Shown: positions 1 through 4,863 of the stretch, piece by piece | Position numbering within the stretch: the first letter of the stretch is position 1 | Layout of the letters: each line of letters opens with the position of its first letter | Origin: Nitrospirota bacterium | GTDB lineage: Bacteria; Nitrospirota; Thermodesulfovibrionia; Thermodesulfovibrionales; JdFR-86 | Direction: 5' to 3' | Assembly (NCBI GenBank): GCA_030667205.1 | Contig: DAOUWH010000076.1 | Span: forward strand, 1-6,953 | DNA: 6,953 nucleotides | Notes under the pieces: model-generated | Told to the model about the DNA's origin: nothing | What the model saw: only the letters and a program-made list of their open reading frames with translations | Databases searched by the model: none | Program-made: the position numbers and the translations under genes

Positions 1-162
1 AGGTTCTTCCACTACGGAAGGTTCTTCCACTACGGAAGGTTCTTCCACTACGGAAGGTTCTTCCACTACGGAAGGTTCTTCCACTACGGAAGGTTCTTCC
101 ACTACGGAAGGTTCTTCAACCACCGCTGGATCTTCCACTACCGCTGGCTCTTCAACCACCGC
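1..162 (-). repeat. In-frame 18-bp tandem repeat array encoding (S/A)-V-V-E-(E/D)-P
   Basis: Nine 18-bp units tile positions 1-162 in register. Six (1-108) are identical, with plus-strand unit aggttcttccactacgga. Three (109-126, 127-144, 145-162) are diverged and encode A-V-V-E-E-P or A-V-V-E-D-P. The array continues past the left edge, so the copy number is unknown. The unit length is a multiple of three, so gain or loss of units keeps the frame. The DNA identity of the six distal copies points to recent expansion or homogenisation by slippage. The diverged copies lie nearest the TPR domain and look oldest. Confidence 0.95.
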
Positions 163-1512
163 TGGCTCTTCTCTCTTTAAAAGTTTCTTGGCCGGGGGGA
201 CCTTCTTTGGCAGCTTGGCCGGCTTTTTGGCCGGGGCGGGCTTTTGCACGGCAGCGACCTTTGCAGGGGCCTCAAGCCCTTTTACCCTCAGAAAATTCAC
301 CGCCCCCTTGTGCCCGTCTCGCGCTGCCGCCTTCATGTCCGAAAGTGCCTCCCGGCGCTTGCCGGTCTCATCGTAGAGCACCCCGCGGTTAAAATAGGCC
401 TCGACGTCCGAGGGGTCAAGCTCGATTACCCGGCTGAAACTCGCGATGGCGTCTTCCAGGCGCTCGGCCCTCAGGTATACAAGCCCCAGGTTAAAGTGGG
501 CCATGGTGCTGTTGGGGTTAATTTCGGCGGCGGCCTTGAAGTCCTTTATCGCCTCGTCGTAGTTCTCGGCGTTCAGGTTGACTCCCCCGCGGTTTATGTA
601 GCCGTCCTCGACGCCGGGACTCAGCTTTATTAGCATCGTAAAATCCCTTATCGCCTCCTCGTAGTTCCCAAGCTCCCAGTGGGCAAGCCCCCTCTCGTAA
701 TAGGCGTCCGTGCGTGCGGGGTTCAGCGCGATTGTCCTGTCGTAGTAGCTGATTGTGTTTTCGACCCGCTTAAAATACACCTCCGCCTGCTCGAGGCTCC
801 TGGCGGCCCTTTCGTATTCGGGGTGCAGCTCAAGCGCCCGTCTGAAATCCTCTATGGCCCTGCTGAAGTTCTCGAGGTGCCAGTGGGTAGTGCCGCGGTT
901 ATAGTAGGCGGTCTCGTCCTCAGGGTTAAGCTCAATGGCCCTCGAAAAGGCCTTGATAGCGGCAGGGTACCTGCCGTTTGAGAGGGCGGAGTAGCCCCTT
1001 TCGCTCCAGTCAACAGCGGCCAGTTTTCTGAGGACGTTATCGTACCGGATGTACTGGCGGAGGTCGTCCCCCTTATTGAGCCTCTCAAGCTCCCTGAGGG
1101 CTTGCGCCGCTCTCTTCCTGAGCGTCCTCAGTTCGTCCGCCTTATCGGGTTCGCCGGCCAGCGCCCTGACCTCGCCTGCCAGCGCATCGGGCTCTATGGC
1201 CGCGGCGACCTCGACGGCGCATTCGTTTCCGTCCCACTCCCGGGCAACTTCCTGGACGGTGACCAGGCCGGGCGCGAGCACTGCGGCCTCGTCCACGCCC
1301 TTCAGATGCCCGGCCACGGTGTTAAACAGAAGCAGCTTGGCCTTGGCAAGGGAGATGACATAGCACGATGCCTCGGCGTCAAACATCCCGGCCCTGTAAA
1401 TATACGATTTCTCTACTGTGACCTCATCTGCGCGGGCCGGTGATGCCAGGAGGGCCGGCACAAGGAGCGCTACGAGGAGTATTGCCTTTTTCAATGCCCC
1501 GGGCTTGCCCAT
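1..1512 (-). CDS. Exported TPR-repeat protein with acidic hexapeptide-repeat tail (3' end cut by window edge)
   Basis: The frame is open from ATG at 1512 to the window edge: 504 codons with no stop. Residues 1-28 form a Sec signal peptide (basic start, hydrophobic core L-L-V-A-L-L-V-P, probable cleavage after A-R-A), so the protein is exported. Residues 29-140 form a domain with two cysteines and a W-D-G motif, then an Arg/Glu-rich, probably coiled-coil helix; I recall similar N-termini in TPR proteins of Nitrospirota and Deltaproteobacteria. Residues about 169-403 hold seven 34-residue TPR units (about 169, 200, 234, 268, 302, 336, 370), the third degenerate. Clear A-Y-Y-N-R-G and A-I-x-x-F signatures are present. 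A Lys/Ala/Pro-rich linker (415-447) leads into acidic V-V-E-E-P repeats (451 onward). TPRs are protein-protein scaffolds, so a periplasmic or envelope assembly role is inference. Start choice is moderate: the Shine-Dalgarno match is weak, and a TTG at codon 7 would also leave a signal peptide. Confidence 0.88.
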   Translation of the reverse strand, partial: MGKPGALKKAILLVALLVPALLASPARADEVTVEKSYIYRAGMFDAEASCYVISLAKAKLLLFNTVAGHLKGVDEAAVLAPGLVTVQEVAREWDGNECAVEVAAAIEPDALAGEVRALAGEPDKADELRTLRKRAAQALRELERLNKGDDLRQYIRYDNVLRKLAAVDWSERGYSALSNGRYPAAIKAFSRAIELNPEDETAYYNRGTTHWHLENFSRAIEDFRRALELHPEYERAARSLEQAEVYFKRVENTISYYDRTIALNPARTDAYYERGLAHWELGNYEEAIRDFTMLIKLSPGVEDGYINRGGVNLNAENYDEAIKDFKAAAEINPNSTMAHFNLGLVYLRAERLEDAIASFSRVIELDPSDVEAYFNRGVLYDETGKRREALSDMKAAARDGHKGAVNFLRVKGLEAPAKVAAVQKPAPAKKPAKLPKKVPPAKKLLKREEPAVVEEPAVVEDPAVVEEPSVVEEPSVVEEPSVVEEPSVVEEPSVVEEPSVVEEP

Positions 1513-1661
1513 TCCAATATATTAGAATAAACAAACCCCGGAAATAAACGCCACCCGGAGGAAAGCCGGTCCCGGACAACTCCAAATATGACGCAAATCA
1601 CTCACATCCGGGCCTTTCTGTAATATCTGTTTAGCCAGACACATCTTGTTTTGGAGGGAAC

Positions 1662-1763
1662 ATGTCTGAGTTAATAGCCGACATGGCCATCTTCAAGAGA
1701 ATTCAGAAAGAGGAAAGCAGCCTCTATAATACCTTCGCAAGACTTGACCGCCTTTCGGTATGA
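1662..1763 (+). CDS. Candidate small protein, 33 residues, unknown function
   Basis: ATG at 1662 is preceded by GGAGGG (1653-1658), a strong Shine-Dalgarno match with slightly tight spacing, and the frame closes with TGA at 1761. The 33-residue product starts M-S-E-L-I-A-D-M and reads as one amphipathic helix with alternating Lys/Arg/Glu and Ile/Phe/Leu. It has no cysteine and no signal peptide. I recognise no family. It lies between the divergent TPR gene and the two-CW gene, so it could share a transcript with the latter, although a separate promoter seems to precede that gene. Evidence is limited to the ribosome binding site and the peptide composition. A chance ORF is possible. Confidence 0.45.
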   Translation: MSELIADMAIFKRIQKEESSLYNTFARLDRLSV

Positions 1764-1836
1764 GCCTTAAAAACCCCTTTTTCTCCCCCATGGCCCGGAC
1801 GCATACGCACGGGGGCCGAAAATATGCAAAAAAACC

Positions 1837-1865
1837 TTTACAAATCCCCGGATTGCAAATAAACT
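1837..1865 (+). promoter_or_regulatory. Probable sigma70-type promoter of the two-CW gene
   Basis: TTTACA (1837-1842, five of six consensus bases) is separated by 17 bp from TAAACT (1860-1865, four of six). Transcription would begin near 1872, giving a leader of about 24 nt before the ATG at 1896. The surrounding 60 bp are markedly AT-richer than the genes. This rests on motif matching only. Confidence 0.45.
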
Positions 1866-1868
1866 ACT

Positions 1869-1883
1869 CCGAAATTGTTTCGG
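1869..1883 (+). promoter_or_regulatory. Perfect inverted repeat at the predicted start of the two-CW transcript
   Basis: CCGAAA (1869-1874) and TTTCGG (1878-1883) are a perfect 6-bp inverted repeat with a TTG loop. It lies just after the predicted -10 and 12 bp before the ATG. In DNA it could be an operator half-site pair. In RNA it could be a 5' hairpin next to the weak GGGG ribosome-binding stretch (1882-1885). Function is inference. Confidence 0.35.
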
Positions 1884-1895
1884 GGCGCTATATAA

Positions 1896-2219
1896 ATGAA
1901 AACACACTGCTGGGAGTTCAAGAACTGCGGGCGGGAGCCGGGGGGCAGAAACAACGGGGCCTCAGGCACATGTCCCGCCGCAACCGACGAGAGGCTTAAC
2001 GGCGCTCACGGCGGCAAGAACGCCGGAAGGGCATGCTGGGCGCTGAGAAGCACCCTCTGCGGAAACGACCCACAGGGGGATCTCGCCCAGAGGTTCAAAA
2101 ACTGCCGCGCGTGCGATTTTTTCAAGGCAGTTGTGAAAGAAGAAGGAGCGGGTTTCATATTTACCGTTAAACTCCACGAGAGGCTTCAAAACTCCCCCCC
2201 GCAGAAACAACCCGCTTAA
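1896..2219 (+). CDS. Two-CW domain-containing cysteine-rich protein
   Basis: The 107-residue protein contains the two Cys-Trp motifs that name this family: C5-W6-E-F-K-N-C11 and C47-W48 followed by C55. Also present are C26 in a C-P-A-A-T-D segment, a G-G-K-N-x-G-R-A-C-W core (39-48) and a C-terminal C70-x-x-C73-D-F. Seven cysteines in this spacing suggest metal or Fe-S binding, but the family has no established biochemical role that I know of. There is no signal peptide, so it is probably cytoplasmic. After about residue 85 the tail is Lys/Gln/Pro-rich and likely disordered. The start is fixed by the family N-terminus (M-K-x-x-C-W-E-F). The ribosome binding site is weak (GGGG about 10 nt upstream). 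It has its own candidate promoter and no obvious downstream terminator. Confidence 0.85.
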   Translation: MKTHCWEFKNCGREPGGRNNGASGTCPAATDERLNGAHGGKNAGRACWALRSTLCGNDPQGDLAQRFKNCRACDFFKAVVKEEGAGFIFTVKLHERLQNSPPQKQPA

Positions 2220-2243
2220 GCAGCACCCGTCCGGATTTTATCC

Positions 2244-2432
2244 TTACACTCCCTTTTCTATGTTAAAGACCGCGACTTCCTTGATGCCCGGGATATACTC
2301 CCCCACGGGCACAAGCCTCTTGCCCTCTTCCACGCAGCCTATTATTACAGTCCAGAGCTGGTTGAGCTCGGTCTTTTCCCTGTCGCTCTCCGGTATCATT
2401 CTCAGCAGCGTGCCGTCAAGCTCGATCCTCAT
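2244..2432 (-). CDS. Small conserved-looking protein, 62 residues, unknown function
   Basis: Translation from ATG at 2432 gives M-R-I-E-L-D-G-T-L-L and a 62-residue product with no cysteine, membrane segment or signal peptide. A G-C-V-E-E-G-K-R-L-V-P-V-G-E-Y segment follows in the C-terminal half. The frame stays open up to another ATG at 2534, but 2432 is preferred. AAGGAGGTG (2438-2446) sits five bases upstream, and a TATAAT at 2464-2469 would place the transcription start between the two ATGs. I have a vague memory of similar short proteins in Deltaproteobacteria and Nitrospirota but cannot name a family. It is divergent from the selenoprotein-like peroxiredoxin gene, which may mean shared regulation. 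Confidence 0.75.
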   Translation of the reverse strand: MRIELDGTLLRMIPESDREKTELNQLWTVIIGCVEEGKRLVPVGEYIPGIKEVAVFNIEKGV

Positions 2433-2463
2433 AAAAACACCTCCTTCATGGTCCCATAATGCG

Positions 2464-2491
2464 ATTATATCACCAGGGGGATTTAATTCAA
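2464..2491 (-). promoter_or_regulatory. Sigma70-type promoter of the 62-residue protein gene
   Basis: On the minus strand TTGAAT (plus positions 2486-2491) is followed after 16 bp by a perfect TATAAT (plus 2464-2469). The predicted transcription start is near 2457, about 25 nt before the ATG at 2432, with the AAGGAGGTG Shine-Dalgarno inside the leader. Its -35 is only 15 bp from the -35 of the divergent promoter. Confidence 0.65.
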
Positions 2492-2506
2492 CCCCGCCTG
2501 AATAAG

Positions 2507-2535
2507 TTGACAGCGCCGCCTGGTAATCATACAAT
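2507..2535 (+). promoter_or_regulatory. Strong sigma70-type promoter of the peroxiredoxin-like / reductase operon
   Basis: A perfect TTGACA (2507-2512), a 17-bp spacer and TACAAT (2530-2535, five of six bases) form a near-consensus promoter. Transcription would start near 2542, leaving a leader of about 65 nt. A 9-bp sequence in the spacer (GCGCCGCCT, 2513-2521) recurs as its exact inverse complement at 2558-2566 in the leader, so it could serve as a pair of protein-binding sites. Confidence 0.72.
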
Positions 2536-2592
2536 CAGGGTAATATCCGCAGTCTAAAGGCGGCGCCTATTTCAGCCGTGCACATGCTAACC

Positions 2593-2599
2593 AAGGAGG
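2593..2599 (+). promoter_or_regulatory. Ribosome binding site that fixes the peroxiredoxin-like gene start
   Basis: AAGGAGG lies 8 nt upstream of ATG 2608. This near-perfect site is decisive because it drives a frame that meets TGA after only 48 codons. Ribosomes evidently begin here, which supports reading the TGA as a sense codon rather than starting at some downstream codon. Confidence 0.85.
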
Positions 2600-2607
2600 C
2601 ATTAAAA

Positions 2608-3102
2608 ATGGCGCAGGCACAGGGCAAGATGCACGACACGGGGGATTTCTTCCCGGTCATGGAGTTTAATACCACAACCGGAGAGACCGTAGTGCTCCCG
2701 GGCGACCTCATCGGCAAGTGGGGCGTGGTGCTCCTTTACAGGGGGTACTGGTGACCGTACTGCCGTCAGCAGTTGCTTGACTTCGAAAAAAACATCGGGG
2801 ACCTCAGTGAAAACGACATACAGGTAATCGCGGCCTCCTGCGACCCGCTTGAGAAGGCGCAGGAGACGATCGATAGCTATAAACTGACATTCACTGTGGG
2901 CTACGGGCTCGACGCGGCCGAGACCTCTGCGCTTACCGGCGCCTTTTACGACGACAAGGAGGGATATCTTCACGCCACGGGGTTCATCGTCGCCCCGGAC
3001 GGGATGATAGCCAACGCGGTCTACTCCACCGGCATGCTGGGCCGCCTGGTGGCGGCGGACACCCTCAGCCTGATAAAGTACCTCCGTGAAAAAAAGCAGT
3101 AA
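2608..3102 (+). CDS. Peroxiredoxin-like (AhpC/TSA thioredoxin-fold) selenoprotein, in-frame TGA = Sec49
   Basis: ATG 2608 follows a strong Shine-Dalgarno site, and the frame ends at TAA 3100-3102: 165 codons including the stop, with one internal TGA at 2752-2754 (codon 49). Sequence on both sides is thioredoxin-fold: L-L-Y-R-G-Y-W, then the TGA, then P-Y-C52-R-Q-Q-L. The AhpC/TSA-like family normally has W-C-P-Y-C here, so TGA replaces the first, catalytic cysteine and gives U-x-x-C. Later segments also fit: V-I-A-A-S-C78-D, then G-F-I-V-A-P-D-G near residue 140. No signal peptide is seen, so it is cytoplasmic. The likely role is reduction of peroxides or disulfides, using electrons from the overlapping reductase. 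Downstream starts such as TTG 2773 would remove the active site. Alternatives are a nonsense mutation or a base-call error; the hairpin after the TGA and the intact remainder favour selenocysteine. Confidence 0.85.
2752..2754 (+). other. In-frame TGA, predicted selenocysteine codon
   Basis: TGA is codon 49 of the frame starting at 2608, between Trp48 and Pro50. It is the only in-frame TGA I find inside any of the main genes here (roughly 2,100 codons), and tryptophan is encoded by TGG throughout, so wholesale TGA reassignment is unlikely. The position coincides with the family's redox cysteine, the usual pattern for Sec/Cys replacement. Confidence 0.85.
2765..2781 (+). promoter_or_regulatory. 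Candidate bacterial SECIS stem-loop
   Basis: RNA from 2765 to 2781 folds as GUCA (2765-2768) with UGAC (2778-2781), a bulged U2777, then G2769-C2776 and C2770-G2775, closed by the apical loop AGUU (2771-2774). Sixteen nucleotides separate the UGA from the loop, at the short end of the known bacterial range. The Escherichia coli fdhF element has the same ingredients: a short stem, a bulged U, and an apical loop with G and U bound by SelB, although there the bulge is on the 5' side. A competing hairpin (CUGC 2760-2763 with GCAG 2769-2772) is possible. Confidence 0.65.
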
Positions 3103-3991
3103 CGTATACGACGCCGTCATCGTGGGCGCGGGGCCGGGGGGGCTTCAGGCGGGAATCTATCTGGGCCGCTATAACTTCAACGTGCTCCTCATCGACCGCG
3201 GCGGCGGGGGCCGGACCCGGCACGCCCGGCACGTGGAGAACTACCTGGGCCACAGGCAGACCTCCGGAGGCGAGCTCTTGGACATCGGGCTTGAGCAGGT
3301 CAAGAGCTTCAATGTAAAAGTTGAAAAGGCGGCGGTCAAGAATATCACGATGGACGAGCACTTCGAGGTGCATACAGAAGACGCCGTATTCCCGGCCAGG
3401 TTCGTTGTCGTCGCAACCGGCGTGCGCGACAACCTCCCTCAGGTGGAAAACCTCGGCAAGTTCTTCGGCACGAGTTTCTTTACCTGCGTGGACTGCGACG
3501 GCCACAGGACAACGGGCAAGAAGCTCCTCATAATCGGCAACTCCTTCCCCACGGTACGCCTTGCCTTCGGTATGAAGGAGATGTACACCGGGGACGTCAC
3601 CCTGTTGCTGATGATCTACGACCCGCCCGACGACTACAAGGGAGCCCTTGCCGAGGAGGGCATCACGCTCGTCAAAGGGAGACCCAAAAGGCTTATCGGG
3701 GAAGAGGAGCTCGAGGCCCTTGAGCTTGAGGACGGCAGAAAAGTCCCCTGCGAATGCGTGATGTCGAACCTGGGGTTCAAGCTAAACGATGATTTTCTGG
3801 GCGAGCTTTCCTTTAAAAAAGACGCCAGGGGTTTTAAGTACGAGGTCAACACCCATTTTGAGTCTTCCGCAGATGGGCTTTATATCGTGGGGCCTCTTAA
3901 CACGGGAAACGACCAGATAGTGATAGCCGCAGGCGAGGGCGCAACAGCGGCCATAGACATAAAGAAACGCCTCCTGGAGGCGCTTCTTTAA
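3086..3991 (+). CDS. Thioredoxin-reductase-like FAD disulfide oxidoreductase with C-V-D-C motif
   Basis: The 301-residue protein has the length and fold of low-molecular-weight thioredoxin reductase. An N-terminal FAD-binding G-A-G-P-G-G is at 14-19, an E-N-Y-L-G-H segment follows, then A-T-G-V-R and the redox pair C134-V-D-C137-D-G. The C-terminal FAD region has G-L-Y-I-V-G (264-269) and A-G-E-G-A-T-A-A-I. It departs from classic TrxB in three ways. The pair is C-V-D-C rather than C-A-T-C. The second nucleotide-binding loop is degenerate (G151-N-S-F-P-T), with no H-R-R motif for the NADPH phosphate. The usual G-D near the C-terminus is replaced. NADPH use is therefore uncertain. The start is GTG 3086, overlapping the peroxiredoxin-like stop by 17 nt, which indicates translational coupling and probably a shared redox pathway. 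Confidence 0.85.
   Translation: MKKSSNVYDAVIVGAGPGGLQAGIYLGRYNFNVLLIDRGGGGRTRHARHVENYLGHRQTSGGELLDIGLEQVKSFNVKVEKAAVKNITMDEHFEVHTEDAVFPARFVVVATGVRDNLPQVENLGKFFGTSFFTCVDCDGHRTTGKKLLIIGNSFPTVRLAFGMKEMYTGDVTLLLMIYDPPDDYKGALAEEGITLVKGRPKRLIGEEELEALELEDGRKVPCECVMSNLGFKLNDDFLGELSFKKDARGFKYEVNTHFESSADGLYIVGPLNTGNDQIVIAAGEGATAAIDIKKRLLEALL
3969..3983 (+). other. Inverted repeat at the convergent 3' ends
   Basis: CGCCT (3969-3973) and AGGCG (3979-3983) flank CCTGG just before the reductase stop; the fuller CGCCTCC/GGAGGCG symmetry spans all 15 bases. No good T-run follows on either strand, so it is at best a weak bidirectional terminator. The two facing genes share the bases TTAA at their stops (3988-3991). 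Confidence 0.25.
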
Positions 3992-4863
3992 TACACGAGT
4001 CTTATTCTTGCCGCGTCCGCGGTTATTACCGCCGGGACCTTTCCCAGGTAATCGCCGTCGGCCTGTATGCGGGCCGCCCCCTCGACCCTGACGCTTTCGA
4101 CCTTCTCGTAAGTGACGTCCCTGTACTTTGTGTTCCGCCCCGCAAGCACGCCGAACACATAGCGAAGGATGTCCACCCTCCTGCGTCCGTGCATCAGGAA
4201 CATATAAAGCGGGGGCTCGAGCATGCTTGCGTCGGGGGCGACCTTCATGTGCCCGGCGTACTTGGCGGCATTGCAGACTATCACGGAGTACCCCTCGTAT
4301 TGCCTGCCGTCCGCCGTTACGCTTAGCACGGGGGGCGACCACCCCGCAAGTATCTTAAAGCCGCACAGGATATGTGTTGCCTTGCCCGAGATCTTCATAA
4401 GTGGATTCCCCCTCGCCCTGTAGACCGCCTCGGAATCAAACCCCATGCCCGTCACAAAGCAGAAGTAGCGCCACTGCCCCTCCCACTCTATCTTGCCAAG
4501 CGAGACGGTCCTTGCGCTTCCCCGAAGGGCCGCCTCCACGGCGCCCTTTGCGTCTTCGGGAATTGAAAACTCCTTGGCAAGCACGTTGGTGGTGCCCATG
4601 GGCAAGAGGGCCATCGGGACATCCGTCCCGGCAAGGCCGTTTGCGACCTCGTTGAATGTGCCGTCGCCGCCTGCGGCCATCACCAGCGAGGCGGGCCGCA
4701 TAGCGGCTTCCCTTGAGAGCCTCTCGGCGTCGCCCCGCTTTTGAGTGTAAAGGAGGTCTACCTCGCGGCCTCCTTCACGCAGAAGCCGGGCCGCAAGCTC
4801 GACCTTTCGCCGCGAGGCGCTGCCCGCGGTGGGGTTAGCTATCAGCGCTACCGACAAGCTCAT
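3988..4863 (-). CDS. Diacylglycerol kinase / lipid kinase family protein (YegS/DagK type)
   Basis: The 291-residue product begins with a Rossmann-like strand (V-A-L-I-A-N-P-T-A-G) and carries the family nucleotide-binding G65-G-D-G-T69-F-N-E-V and L-P-M-G-T-T-N-V-L (87-95). These are hallmarks of the soluble diacylglycerol/sphingosine kinase superfamily, which transfers ATP phosphate to a lipid hydroxyl. The C-terminal half has the expected beta-rich substrate domain ending Q-A-D-G-D-Y. The lipid substrate cannot be told from sequence. ATG 4863 is chosen over an in-frame ATG at 4890 because AAGGA lies 6 nt upstream of 4863 and the N-terminus then fits the family. It overlaps the bioW 3' end by 29 nt, so it is translationally coupled. 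Its stop overlaps the convergent reductase stop. Confidence 0.88.
   Translation of the reverse strand: MSLSVALIANPTAGSASRRKVELAARLLREGGREVDLLYTQKRGDAERLSREAAMRPASLVMAAGGDGTFNEVANGLAGTDVPMALLPMGTTNVLAKEFSIPEDAKGAVEAALRGSARTVSLGKIEWEGQWRYFCFVTGMGFDSEAVYRARGNPLMKISGKATHILCGFKILAGWSPPVLSVTADGRQYEGYSVIVCNAAKYAGHMKVAPDASMLEPPLYMFLMHGRRRVDILRYVFGVLAGRNTKYRDVTYEKVESVRVEGAARIQADGDYLGKVPAVITADAARIRLVY

Noticed and set aside
1..162. CRISPR array
   Set aside because: The 18-bp units are directly contiguous without spacers and are in frame with the TPR protein, so this is a coding tandem repeat.
244..1443. Plus-strand open frames (for example 244-633, 679-981, 1102-1443)
   Set aside because: They lie antisense to the TPR gene, whose minus-strand frame has a signal peptide and regular TPR motifs. 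The plus-strand peptides show no domain and are expected in GC-rich DNA.
1587..1615. Cyclic di-GMP-I riboswitch suggested by TGACGCAAA near 1589
   Set aside because: The rest of the conserved core and the paired P1/P2 helices are not recognisable around it.
1760..1999. 79-codon plus-strand frame overlapping the start of the two-CW gene
   Set aside because: Its ATG overlaps the 33-codon ORF stop, but it has no Shine-Dalgarno, its peptide is Arg/Gly/Gln-rich without family resemblance, and it would overlap the well-supported two-CW gene by about 100 nt.
2433..2534. Longer N-terminus for the 62-residue protein (start at 2534)
   Set aside because: The extra 34 codons contain the TATAAT promoter and the perfect ribosome binding site for ATG 2432.
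2608..2754. Peroxiredoxin-like gene read as a pseudogene ended by a nonsense TGA, or as a truncated protein starting at TTG 2773
   Set aside because: The rest of the frame is intact and family-like, there is no other damage, and the stop falls exactly on the redox cysteine with a SECIS-like hairpin after it. A start at 2773 lacks any Shine-Dalgarno and removes the active site.
2602..3505. Minus-strand open frames opposite the peroxiredoxin-like and reductase genes (2602-3120, 3065-3505)
   Set aside because: Antisense shadows with low-complexity Val/Glu/His composition. The plus strand carries clear catalytic motifs and a promoter.
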